Shown here piece by piece: positions 27,929 to 36,413 of a stretch of 64,000 nucleotides of DNA. Position 1 is the stretch's first letter, and every line of letters starts with the position of its first letter. The position numbers were made by a program, and so were the translations under genes. The notes beneath the pieces were generated by a model. That model did not search any database. It had not been told where the DNA came from and worked only from the letters and a program-made list of their open reading frames with translations. The DNA is from Propionicimonas paludicola. Its GTDB lineage: Bacteria; Actinomycetota; Actinomycetes; Propionibacteriales; Propionibacteriaceae. The DNA lies in contig NZ_PDJC01000001.1 of NCBI RefSeq assembly GCF_002563675.1, forward strand, positions 2,666,001 to 2,730,000. Reading direction: 5' to 3'.

Positions 27929-29655
27929 TCCGACTTCTGCGACGCTACCTGCGTCCGTACACCCCGCTGCTGATCGGCGTGGTGGTCCTCCAACTCGTGC
28001 AGGCCCTGGCCGCACTTTTCCTGCCCAGCCTCAACGCGTCCATCATCGACAACGGCGTAGCCAAGAACAACATCGGCTACATCTGGCAGCTCGGTGGAGT
28101 GATGCTGGCGGTCTCGCTGGTCCAGATCGCCGCCCAGATCGGTGCCACGTGGTTCGGCTCGCGCTCGGCCATGAGCTTCGGACGCGACCTCCGCCAAGCC
28201 ATCTTCGACAAGGCGATCAGCTTCTCCTCCCGAGAGATGAACACCTTCGGCGCCCCGACCCTGATCACCCGCAACACCAATGACGTCCAGCAAGTGCAGA
28301 TGCTGGTGCTGATGACCGCCACCATGATCATCGGCGCCCCGCTGATGATGATCGGCGGCATCGTGATGGCGCTGCGCGAGGACGTCGGGCTGAGCTGGCT
28401 GATCGTGGTGGCCGTGGTCGTGCTGGCCACCATCATCGGCGCGATCATCACCCAGGTGATGCCGCTGTTCAAGGTGATGCAGGTCCGGGTGGACGCCCTG
28501 AACCGGGTGCTCCGCGAGCAGATCTCCGGCCTGCGGGTGGTCCGCGCCTTCGTCCGCGAGGCCACCGAGGCGGCCCGCTTCGATCGCGCCAATGCCGACC
28601 TGGCCGAGACCGCGACCGCGGTCGGACGCCGGATGATGACCCTGTTCCCGGCCGTCTTCGCGGTGATGAACTTCTCCTCGATCGCGGTGGTCTGGTTCGC
28701 CGGTTCCCGGATCGAGGACGGTTACCTGCAGGTCGGCCAGCTGACCGCCTATCTGGCCTACCTGGCCCAGATTCTGATGAGCGTGATGATGTCGACAATG
28801 ATGCTGATGATCGCGCCGCGCGCCGCAGTCTCGGCTGGACGGATCAACGAGGTGCTCGACTCCGAGTCCTCGGTGGTGCCGCCCGAGAACCCGGTCACGA
28901 CGCTCAGCCGCTACGGCGAGATCACCTTCGATCGGGTCGGCTTCAGCTACCCGGGCGCCGAGTCGCCGGTGCTATCCGAGATCAGCTTCGCGGTTCGTCC
29001 GGGCAAGACGACGGCCATCATCGGCTCGACCGGTTCCGGCAAGACCACCCTGGTGAACCTGATCCCCCGGCTGTTCGACGCCACCGAGGGCTCGGTGACC
29101 GTGGACGGAGTGAACGTCCGCGATCTCGAGCCGGATCTGCTGTGGAGCCGAATCGGCTTGGTGCCACAGCGTCCCTACCTGTTCAGCGGGACGGTCGCGT
29201 CCAACCTGCGGCTGGGCAACCCGGACGCCGATGACGCCGAACTGTGGCGAGCCCTGGAGATCGCGCAGGCCGCCGACTTCGTCCGAGCCATGCCCGACCA
29301 GCTGGAGGCCCCGATCTCCCAGGGCGGCACCAACGTCTCCGGCGGCCAACGACAACGGCTGGCCATCGCCCGAGCCCTGGTCAGACGTCCGGAGGTGTAC
29401 GTCTTCGATGACTCGTTCAGCGCTCTGGACGTCGCCACGGACGCCGCCCTGCGCGCCGCCCTGGCCGAGGAGACCGATCAGGCCGCCGTGGTCGTGGTGG
29501 CCCAGCGGGTCTCCACCATCCGCAGCGCCGATCAGATCATCGTCCTCGACGACGGTCAGATCGTCGGGATCGGCACCCATGACGAGCTTCTGGTCAGCTG
29601 CCCGACCTACGCCGAGATCGTCGAATCCCAGTTCCGCAGCGAGGAGGCGGCATGA
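27925..29655 (+). CDS. ABC exporter half-transporter with a degenerate catalytic site
   Basis: The 576-residue protein has six membrane helices (about 10-310) and a nucleotide-binding domain with Walker A 'GSTGSGKTT', signature 'VSGGQRQR' and Walker B 'VYVFDDSFSALD'. Asp replaces the catalytic Glu after Walker B and Gln replaces the switch His ('VVAQRVSTI'). This pattern marks the inactive-site partner of heterodimeric multidrug exporters such as BmrC/BmrD or TM287/288. AAAGGAAAG precedes the ATG at 27,925. The partner overlaps its end by 4 bp. Confidence 0.92.
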   Translation: MIRLLRRYLRPYTPLLIGVVVLQLVQALAALFLPSLNASIIDNGVAKNNIGYIWQLGGVMLAVSLVQIAAQIGATWFGSRSAMSFGRDLRQAIFDKAISFSSREMNTFGAPTLITRNTNDVQQVQMLVLMTATMIIGAPLMMIGGIVMALREDVGLSWLIVVAVVVLATIIGAIITQVMPLFKVMQVRVDALNRVLREQISGLRVVRAFVREATEAARFDRANADLAETATAVGRRMMTLFPAVFAVMNFSSIAVVWFAGSRIEDGYLQVGQLTAYLAYLAQILMSVMMSTMMLMIAPRAAVSAGRINEVLDSESSVVPPENPVTTLSRYGEITFDRVGFSYPGAESPVLSEISFAVRPGKTTAIIGSTGSGKTTLVNLIPRLFDATEGSVTVDGVNVRDLEPDLLWSRIGLVPQRPYLFSGTVASNLRLGNPDADDAELWRALEIAQAADFVRAMPDQLEAPISQGGTNVSGGQRQRLAIARALVRRPEVYVFDDSFSALDVATDAALRAALAEETDQAAVVVVAQRVSTIRSADQIIVLDDGQIVGIGTHDELLVSCPTYAEIVESQFRSEEAA

Positions 29656-31529
29656 GCCAGCAGAACAGCCCCAAGCCGGCGGCCAACGCCCGTCCCAAGT
29701 ACGGCCCGCCCACCCGTGGCGGTGGCCCGATGCACCAAGGCGGCAGCGGCGAGAAGGCCGTGAACTTCATTCCGTCGCTGCGCCGGCTGGCCGGAGAGCT
29801 CGGCCCTGAGCTGCGCTGGATCGCGGTCGTCGTCCTGATGACCGTGGTCGGCACAGTGGCCAACTCGGTGGGCCCGGCCATCCTCGGCAACGCGACCGAC
29901 CTGATCTACAACGCCAAGGTGATCCAGAACCGGCCGATCGACTTCGCCGCAGTGGCCCAGGTGTTGCTGAGCGCGGCCGTGGTCTACCTGATCTACTTCC
30001 TGCTGTCCTGGTCCGCGGCCTGGATGATCAATGGCATCGTCCAGCGCTCGATCTACCGGATCCGGCAGAAGGTCTCCGACAAGCTGACCCGGCTGCCGCT
30101 GAAGTACTTCGACGGCCAGCCCCGCGGCGAACTGCTGAGCCGGGTCACCAACGACGTCGACAACATCTCTCAGACAATGCAGCAGACCCTGTCGCAGATC
30201 CTGACCAACCTGTTCACCCTGATCGGGGTGCTGGTGATGATGTTCTACGTCTCCTGGGTCCTGGCCCTGGTGGCGCTGGTCTCGATCCCGATCGCCATGG
30301 TGGTGACCATGGTGATCGGCAAGCGTTCGCAGAAGCTGTTCGCCAAGACCTGGAAGTCCACCGGCGAACTGAACTCACAGATCGAAGAGGCCTACACCGG
30401 CCACGACCTGGTCAAGGTCTTCGGACGGCGCCGCGAGATCGCCGAGCAGTTCCGAGTGAAGAACGCGGAGCTGTTCACGGCATCCTTCGGGGCCCAGTTC
30501 ATCTCCGGGATCATCATGCCGGTGATGTTCTTCGTGGGGAACCTGAACTACGTGGTGATTGCCGTTGTCGGCGGCCTGTTGGTGGCCGGTGGCGGGCTCG
30601 GCATCGGCTCGGTGCAGGCGTTCATCCAGTACAGCCGGATGTTCACCCAGCCGATCACCTCGCTGGCCTCGATGGCCAACCTGCTGCAGTCGGGCGTTGC
30701 CTCGGCCGAGCGGGTCTTCGAGGTGCTGGACGCCGAGGAGGAGCCGGCCGATGCGTCCGGCGCGCTGCCCGAGCCGGTCCGAGGCCGGGTCGCCTTCGAG
30801 GACGTCTCCTTCAGCTACAACCCGGAGCGTCCGCTGATCACCGACCTGAACCTGGTCGCCGAGCCGGGCTCGACGGTCGCCATCGTCGGGCCGACCGGAG
30901 CCGGGAAGACCACCTTGGTGAACCTGATTCTGCGGTTCTACGACCTGGGGTCGGGCCGGATCACCCTGGACGGTGCCGACATCACCAGCGTGCCGCGCAA
31001 GGTGCTGCGCAGTGAGATCGGCATGGTCCTGCAGGACGCCTGGCTGTTCGGTGGGACGATCCGCGACAACATCGCCTACGGCCGAGACGGCGCCACCGAG
31101 GAGGAGATCCTGGCTGCGGCCAAGGCCACCTACGTGGATCGCTTCGTCCGCTCGTTGCCGATGGGCTACGACACGGTGATCGACGACGAGGCGTCCAACC
31201 TGTCGGCTGGTGAGAAGCAGCTGATCACGATCGCGCGGGCATTCCTCTCCGACCCGTCGATCCTGATCCTGGACGAGGCGACCAGCTCGGTCGACACCCG
31301 CACCGAGTTGCTGGTGCAGCGGGCCATGAAGAAGCTGCGCACCGACCGCACCTCTTTCGTGATCGCGCACCGGCTCTCGACCATTCGGGACGCCGACGTG
31401 ATCCTGGTGATGGAGGACGGGGCCATCGTCGAGCAGGGCAACCACGATCAGCTGCTCGCCGCCCGTGGCGCCTACCACCGGCTCTACCAGGCGCAGTTCG
31501 CTGCGGCGGCCGCCGAGGACGCCGCCTGA
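29652..31529 (+). CDS. ABC exporter half-transporter, catalytically competent partner
   Basis: The 625-residue protein has a long Gly/Pro-rich N-terminal extension (about 1-45), six helices and an ATPase domain with Walker A 'GPTGAGKTT', signature 'LSAGEKQL' (Ala for the second Gly), Walker B 'ILILDEATSSVD' with the catalytic Glu, and switch His in 'VIAHRLSTI'. Together with the overlapping upstream gene it should form a heterodimeric exporter. Substrate unknown. Confidence 0.92.
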   Translation: MSQQNSPKPAANARPKYGPPTRGGGPMHQGGSGEKAVNFIPSLRRLAGELGPELRWIAVVVLMTVVGTVANSVGPAILGNATDLIYNAKVIQNRPIDFAAVAQVLLSAAVVYLIYFLLSWSAAWMINGIVQRSIYRIRQKVSDKLTRLPLKYFDGQPRGELLSRVTNDVDNISQTMQQTLSQILTNLFTLIGVLVMMFYVSWVLALVALVSIPIAMVVTMVIGKRSQKLFAKTWKSTGELNSQIEEAYTGHDLVKVFGRRREIAEQFRVKNAELFTASFGAQFISGIIMPVMFFVGNLNYVVIAVVGGLLVAGGGLGIGSVQAFIQYSRMFTQPITSLASMANLLQSGVASAERVFEVLDAEEEPADASGALPEPVRGRVAFEDVSFSYNPERPLITDLNLVAEPGSTVAIVGPTGAGKTTLVNLILRFYDLGSGRITLDGADITSVPRKVLRSEIGMVLQDAWLFGGTIRDNIAYGRDGATEEEILAAAKATYVDRFVRSLPMGYDTVIDDEASNLSAGEKQLITIARAFLSDPSILILDEATSSVDTRTELLVQRAMKKLRTDRTSFVIAHRLSTIRDADVILVMEDGAIVEQGNHDQLLAARGAYHRLYQAQFAAAAAEDAA

Positions 31530-31534
31530 CCCTC

Positions 31535-31572
31535 GCCTACGTCGCCGTCCGCTCGCGGGCGGCGACGTAGGC
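31535..31572. terminator. Hairpin after the exporter operon
   Basis: GCCTACGTCGCCG (31,535-31,547) pairs exactly with 31,560-31,572 around a 12-nt loop, 6 bp after the exporter stop. It likely ends that transcript. No T-run follows. Confidence 0.5.
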
Positions 31573-31597
31573 TGGTGAGGCACGGACGGAGGCCGCC

Positions 31598-32407
31598 ACG
31601 GACGCAATCACGCCGTATCTGCTGGCGACCTTTGGTGCGTCCGTCGGCTACGCAGTGGCGACGATCCTGCAGGCAATCGGCAGCCGACGCGCCACCGGCC
31701 TGAAGGCTATGCTGCAACCACTGGTGCTGATCGGCGTGGCTATCGACGGAGCCTCGTTCCTGCTGAGCCTGGTGGCCTACGCCCGGCTGCCGCTGTTTCT
31801 GGTCCAGACGATCATCGCGGCCTCCGTGGCGGTCGTGGTCGTACTGGCCGTCCCCTTCCTCAACGTACGGCTGCGCTGGTCGGACGCCGCCGCGGTCCTC
31901 TGCGTACTGGCCGGCCTGATCGGGTTGGCGCTGCTCGGGACGGACCAGCCGGCCGTGGCCCCGCCCCCGGGCTTCCTCGCCGCGACGGCCAGCTCACTGG
32001 TCGCGCTGATCGTCGTCCTCACTGTCTGGTATCGGCGTGGACCCGCCTGGCTGTTCGGGACGATCAGCGCCCTGGCCTACGCCGGCGTTGCCATCGCTGC
32101 TCGTGGAACCGACGATGCCGGCGGGTTGCTCCAGATGCTCTGCCAACCTCTGGCCATCGTCATCGTCGGGTTCGGAGTCGTCGCCTTCACCGCCTACATC
32201 CGCGCACTGGAGGTGGGGCCGGTGGCGCTGGCCGCTTCCCTGGTCGCCGTGATCGAGGTGGTCGTGCCGGCGGTCATCGGGGTGGCACTGTTCGGCGACA
32301 CCCTCGCACCCGGGCTGGTACTGCCCGCGGCGGCGTCCGTCGTGATCGCGTTGGGCGGCTGCATCGCGCTCGGCTTCAGCCCGGCGACGCGAGCGGCCAG
32401 CGGCTGA
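31598..32407 (+). CDS. DMT-superfamily permease, apparent ACG start
   Basis: A membrane protein with about nine or ten helices of the EamA/DMT type; substrate unknown. The first ATG/GTG/TTG in frame is GTG 31,655, but that would cut off the first helix, 'PYLLATFGASVGYAVATIL'. The frame is open back to the TAG at 31,568. GGAGG at 31,588-31,592 sits 5 bp before ACG 31,598, which would give 269 residues. I chose the ACG, as a rare start or a mutated ATG; a base error is also possible. The GTG version is 250 residues. Confidence 0.72.
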   Translation, partial: TDAITPYLLATFGASVGYAVATILQAIGSRRATGLKAMLQPLVLIGVAIDGASFLLSLVAYARLPLFLVQTIIAASVAVVVVLAVPFLNVRLRWSDAAAVLCVLAGLIGLALLGTDQPAVAPPPGFLAATASSLVALIVVLTVWYRRGPAWLFGTISALAYAGVAIAARGTDDAGGLLQMLCQPLAIVIVGFGVVAFTAYIRALEVGPVALAASLVAVIEVVVPAVIGVALFGDTLAPGLVLPAAASVVIALGGCIALGFSPATRAASG

Positions 32408-32464
32408 CCGCGCCGACCAGGCTTCGGCCCCCGAGCATGTCACCTCGGCGGGAAGACGTGACGT

Positions 32465-32530
32465 GATTTGCCGCCTCGATCGCCGCACTGACACCTCCGA
32501 ACCGCCGCCACGTCATCGAGCCGGCAAATC
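32465..32530. repeat. Imperfect inverted repeat between DMT and MerR genes
   Basis: GATTTGCCGCCTCGAT (32,465-32,480) and ATCGAGCCGGCAAATC (32,515-32,530) are complementary except at one base, with a 34-nt loop. Layout resembles a pair of inverted REP units; it may also act as a terminator of the DMT gene. Confidence 0.55.
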
Positions 32531-32578
32531 GCATCACGCCCTGGCCCTGCGTCACTGATCGCTGGTTAGGCTGATCGG

Positions 32579-33673
32579 GTGGCACGCAGCTGGCGGATCG
32601 GCGAGGTGGCTGAGCGCACCGGCCTGACCCGGCGCACCCTTCGCCACTACGACGAACTCGGCTTGCTGGTGCCGGCCGAGCGCAGCTGGGGCAACTACCG
32701 GCTCTACTCCAGCGACGACCTGCTGCGCCTGCTGCAGATCCAGAACCTGAAGGCGCTCGGGCTGAGCCTGGCCGAGATCGCTGACGTACTGGCCGACCCG
32801 AGCCTGGATGCCGCCTCCGCATTGGCCGGACATCTGGCTCACCTGGAGGCCCGGATCGCGGCCGAGCAGCGACTGGCCGGACGCCTGCGTCGGCTGGCTG
32901 AAGCTGATGAGCCCAGCTGGGACGATGTCTTGGACGCGATCGCGCTGAGCCAGCTGCAGACCCACGGCGATCCGATGGTTCGGCTGCGGGCCGCGCTCAC
33001 CCCGTCCGCTCGGGCGACGGACGAGCTGGTCGAGTCCCTCCTCACCGAGCCCGATCCGGCGGTCCGGGAGACTCTGATCTGGGCGCTGGCGCAGCGACCC
33101 GACGGCGCCGCGGCAACCCTGGCCGCGCTGGGGACGGCCCCTGCCGGCTCACGCGGTCTACTGATCCGCGCCCTGGCCAAGACCGGCTCTCCGCTGGCCG
33201 GAGCGGTCTTGATCTCCGCGCTGGACGATGCGGACGAGAGCGTGGCCCGCGCTGCGGCGGACGCCCTCGGCCGGCTCAGCGATGCTGAAGCGGCCGGCCC
33301 ATTGGCCGCCCGACTCGGCACCGGACGGATCCCCGATGATGCCCTGCTCGACGCCCTGGTCAGCATCGGTGCACCGGCCGCCGATCCTCTGATCACTGCC
33401 CTGGAGACGGCACCGTCCGCCGGTCGCGAGACCGCGGCCGAGGCACTGGCTCGGGTGGCCGGCCGGCTCGAGCCGGCAGCGGCGGCGTCCGCGGTGACAG
33501 CATTGGCGGCCCGCCTGGCCGAGGGCGACCCGGACCTGCGAGTCGCGGCGGCCATGGCCCTGGCCGAGTACGGCGAGCCCGGACGGGCGGTGCTGGCTGC
33601 GAGTGCAGCCGACCTGTCGCTGGGCCACCCCCAGTTGGCGATTCTGTTGCGCCGCCTACTCAGCACACCCTGA
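32579..33673 (+). CDS. MerR-family regulator fused to HEAT-like repeats
   Basis: The 364-residue protein has a MerR DNA-binding domain (about 5-75, 'RIGEVAERTGLTRRTLRHYDELGLL'), a dimerisation helix (to about 112) and then a long Ala-rich part (about 130-360) made of HEAT/PBS-lyase-like repeats ('DPAVRETLIWALAQRPDG', 'DADESVARAAADALGRLSD', 'DPDLRVAAAMALAEYGEPG'). The usual small-molecule domain is thus replaced by a protein-protein interaction solenoid. The GTG start has no clear ribosome site but TAGGCT lies about 8 bases upstream, so a leaderless message is plausible. Targets unknown. Confidence 0.85.
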   Translation: MARSWRIGEVAERTGLTRRTLRHYDELGLLVPAERSWGNYRLYSSDDLLRLLQIQNLKALGLSLAEIADVLADPSLDAASALAGHLAHLEARIAAEQRLAGRLRRLAEADEPSWDDVLDAIALSQLQTHGDPMVRLRAALTPSARATDELVESLLTEPDPAVRETLIWALAQRPDGAAATLAALGTAPAGSRGLLIRALAKTGSPLAGAVLISALDDADESVARAAADALGRLSDAEAAGPLAARLGTGRIPDDALLDALVSIGAPAADPLITALETAPSAGRETAAEALARVAGRLEPAAAASAVTALAARLAEGDPDLRVAAAMALAEYGEPGRAVLAASAADLSLGHPQLAILLRRLLSTP

Positions 33674-33911
33674 ATGACCGATAACCGTCCCGGCCTGGCC
33701 GGAAGCTGCCCCTAGGGCATCGGATGGATTTCTCCCGCGGTCCGAAAGAGAACCTCAGCGAGGCCCGCCAAGGAGTTCGCCATCACCGATCAGCAAACGT
33801 AAATGGGTGCCCAGAAAAGGCGGAAATAGGAGAGTTTCGGCGACGAGTTACCTTCTCAACCACCCAATGGGCGGACCGGGGCGGGGTGACGGAGTAGCAG
33901 CGAGCGCGGTC

Positions 33912-34478
33912 CTACGTACGCTGCGCCAGCAGCCTACGCAATTCTTCTACTGCAGCTTCAAGATCATCTCTGGTTGCAGGCCGCGCACCGGGATTCAGAT
34001 CGATCAGAATCTCGCCCTCGGGCTCCAGAGTAGCTCGTTCCACAGCCGCCGGACCGTCCGACCCCTGCCGGCGCAGGGCGATCTCCAACTCGCTGCGACT
34101 GACCCCCATCCGGCGTAGCTCGGCCTCATCCACCTGACCGCCTCGGACGAGCTCGGACGGCCCACCGATGAACAGCCGCCGCCCCCGGTCCGAACTCTCG
34201 ATTACCCGGTCGGCCAGTGCATTGAACCCGACCAGCACCACGGCCCCGATCAGGCCGCCCAAGACGGAGTTGTCCGGCCCGATGATGGCGTTCTGCACCA
34301 CATTGGACAGGAGCAACACCACCACCAGGTCCAGCGAGTTCATCTGAGCCAGCAGCCGCTTGCCGGCCACCCGGAGCAGGGCGGCGATCCCGAGGTAGAC
34401 CACCACGGTCCGTAAAACCTTCTCCCACAAGGAGATATCGATGCTCACGAAGGGCAAGAGCCAATCTGGAAGGGTCAT
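33912..34478 (-). CDS. DUF421 (YetF-like) membrane protein
   Basis: The 188-residue protein has three N-terminal helices (about 18-95) and a soluble C-terminal domain, with family motifs 'AGKRLLAQMNSLDLVVVLLLSNVVQNAI' partly spanning 38-66 and 'GGQVDEAELRRMGVS'. Function of DUF421 proteins is not settled; B. subtilis YetF-type homologues act in spore lipid decarboxylation, which need not apply here. The 238 bp to its left hold no gene I can support. Confidence 0.8.
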   Translation of the reverse strand: MTLPDWLLPFVSIDISLWEKVLRTVVVYLGIAALLRVAGKRLLAQMNSLDLVVVLLLSNVVQNAIIGPDNSVLGGLIGAVVLVGFNALADRVIESSDRGRRLFIGGPSELVRGGQVDEAELRRMGVSRSELEIALRRQGSDGPAAVERATLEPEGEILIDLNPGARPATRDDLEAAVEELRRLLAQRT

Positions 34479-34528
34479 GATTCAACGCTAGCCAGGCTCT
34501 ACCGCACCCGGACGAGGCTCGCCCGGAA

Positions 34529-34858
34529 TCAGGCCTCGGCATTCCCGATGGGCCGGCTCACCAGCAGCGCCAGCAGCGTTCGCCGCTCCGCCTCGGCCAG
34601 CGGCTCCATCAGTGCAGCGACCCGCCTGGCCACCTCGTCCACTCGGCTGCGGGCCGGTCGATAGAGCCAAGCCCGCCCGTCCAGCGTGCGCAGCACATTG
34701 CCCTTCTTGGCCAGCCGGTCCAAGACGGTGAGGACGGTGGTGTAGGCCAGCGTCCGGTCGGCGGCCAGCTGCTCGTGCACCTCGCGCACCGAAAGCGGCG
34801 ACGAGTGAGACCACAGGATCTCCATCACCGCCTGCTCCAGCTCGCCCGATGTGGCCAT
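34529..34858 (-). CDS. BlaI/MecI-family repressor
   Basis: The 109-residue protein is a penicillinase-repressor-type winged helix ('LEQAVMEILWSHSSPLSVREVHEQL', 'LAYTTVLTVLDRLAKKGNV'). Start ATG 34,858 fits the family; the longer reading has no support. It is divergent from cydA with only 58 bp between starts and no blaR-type protease gene beside it, so it likely regulates the cytochrome bd genes or itself rather than a beta-lactamase. Signal unknown. Confidence 0.85.
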   Translation of the reverse strand: MATSGELEQAVMEILWSHSSPLSVREVHEQLAADRTLAYTTVLTVLDRLAKKGNVLRTLDGRAWLYRPARSRVDEVARRVAALMEPLAEAERRTLLALLVSRPIGNAEA

Positions 34859-34886
34859 GACGCACATGCTAAAGCCCTCATTGCGG

Positions 34887-34904
34887 ACTACGACAGTGGG
34901 TAGT
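34887..34904. promoter_or_regulatory. Candidate BlaI-type operator between blaI and cydA
   Basis: ACTACGACAGTGGGTAGT has 5-bp complementary ends (ACTAC/GTAGT) around an 8-bp centre, close to the TACTAC...GTAGTA pattern of BlaI/MecI sites, and lies between the two divergent start codons. Confidence 0.5.
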
Positions 34905-34916
34905 AGATTGCCCGCC

Positions 34917-36401
34917 ATGAGCCCGGAAACCCTTGCCAGATGGCAATTCGGTATCACCACTGTGTACCACTTCTTCTTTGTGCCGATCACCATTGCACTG
35001 TCGCTCTTGGTGGCTGTCATGCAGACGATCTGGGTACGCACCGGTGCCGAGAAAATGCTTCAGTTGACCAAGTTCTTCGGGAAGCTATTCCTGATCAACT
35101 TCGCCATGGGTGTGGTCACTGGAATCGTTCAGGAATTCCAGTTCGGCATGAACTGGAGCGAGTACTCACGGTTCGTCGGTGACATCTTCGGAGCCCCCTT
35201 GGCCCTGGAGGCCCTGCTGGCCTTCTTCCTTGAGTCCGTCTTCCTCGGCATCTGGATCTTCGGGTGGGATCGCCTCCCGAAGAAGGTCCACCTCGCCACG
35301 ATCTGGCTGGCGGCCATCGGCACCATGATCTCGGCCATCTTCATCCTGGCCGCGAACTCGTGGATGCAGAACCCGGTCGGCGCCAAGTTCAACCCGGCCA
35401 CTGACCGGGCCGAGATGACCGACCTGCTGGCCGTCCTGACCAACCCGGTGAACCTGATCACCCTGCCGCACGTGCTGGTGGCGGCCTACCTCACCGCAGG
35501 CGGCCTGATCCTCGGTGTGGCCGGCTGGCATCTGGCCAAGCTCGGACGCTCTGGCGACCTGTCCGGCAAGCAGCTCGATCAGCGTGCCGCCTGGACCTGG
35601 GCCACCAAGTTCGGCGCCTGGGTGATGATCGTGGCCGGCGTCCTCTCGATCGCCACCGGCGACATCCAGGGCAAGATCGTGACCGCCGAGCAGCCCGCCA
35701 AGATGGCCGCGGCCGAAGGGCTGTGCGAGACCACCAAGGGAGCCGGCTTCTCGATCGTCGCTTTCGGCATCGACTGCAGCAAGCCCGGCTCGGGCTTCGC
35801 CGTGACCGTCCCGGGGGTCTTCTCTTACCTCGGCAAGGGCGACGTCAACGCAGAGATGCAGGGCATCAACGACCTGAACAAGCAGTACGCCGCGCAGGGC
35901 TTCGGCACCACTGAGCTGCAGCTGCAGGCCAAGGATCGGCTGACCCAGGCCGGCGTCACCGACTTCGCCCCGTCCATCCCGGTGACCTTCTGGTCCTTCC
36001 GAATGATGATCGCGCTGGGTGGCATCGGGATCCTGATCGGGCTGTGGGCGCTGCTGGCCACCCGCAAGGGACGCCTGCCCAAGGGCGGCAAGCTCTGGAC
36101 CGCAGCCATGATCGCGGCCCCGCTGGCACCGCTGTTCGCCAACTCCTTCGGCTGGATCATGGCCGAGATGGGGCGTCAGCCGTTCATCGTCTACGGCGTG
36201 CTTCCGGTATCGGCGGCATGGTCCCCCGGAGTGTCGGCCTTCGAGGTCGGGCTCACCATGGTGCTCTACACAGTGATCTACGGCGCCCTGGCGGTCGTCG
36301 AGGTCCGGCTGCTGCTGCACTACATCAAGCTCGGGTTGCCCGACGTCGAGGAGCCCAAGGTGCTCACCGATGACGACGCCCCGTTGTCCTTCGCGTACTG
36401 A
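34917..36401 (+). CDS. cydA: Cytochrome bd oxidase subunit I
   Basis: The 494-residue membrane subunit carries hemes b558, b595 and d and reduces O2 with quinol at high affinity. It begins 'MSPETLARWQFGITTVYHFFFVP', where the His is the conserved N-terminal heme ligand, and keeps 'EMGRQPF' (usually GRQPW). The Q-loop region (about 270-350) is short. ATG 34,917 matches family starts; upstream ATGs in frame do not. cydB starts 12 bp after its stop. Confidence 0.95.
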   Translation: MSPETLARWQFGITTVYHFFFVPITIALSLLVAVMQTIWVRTGAEKMLQLTKFFGKLFLINFAMGVVTGIVQEFQFGMNWSEYSRFVGDIFGAPLALEALLAFFLESVFLGIWIFGWDRLPKKVHLATIWLAAIGTMISAIFILAANSWMQNPVGAKFNPATDRAEMTDLLAVLTNPVNLITLPHVLVAAYLTAGGLILGVAGWHLAKLGRSGDLSGKQLDQRAAWTWATKFGAWVMIVAGVLSIATGDIQGKIVTAEQPAKMAAAEGLCETTKGAGFSIVAFGIDCSKPGSGFAVTVPGVFSYLGKGDVNAEMQGINDLNKQYAAQGFGTTELQLQAKDRLTQAGVTDFAPSIPVTFWSFRMMIALGGIGILIGLWALLATRKGRLPKGGKLWTAAMIAAPLAPLFANSFGWIMAEMGRQPFIVYGVLPVSAAWSPGVSAFEVGLTMVLYTVIYGALAVVEVRLLLHYIKLGLPDVEEPKVLTDDDAPLSFAY

Positions 36402-36413
36402 GAGGTCTGAGAA

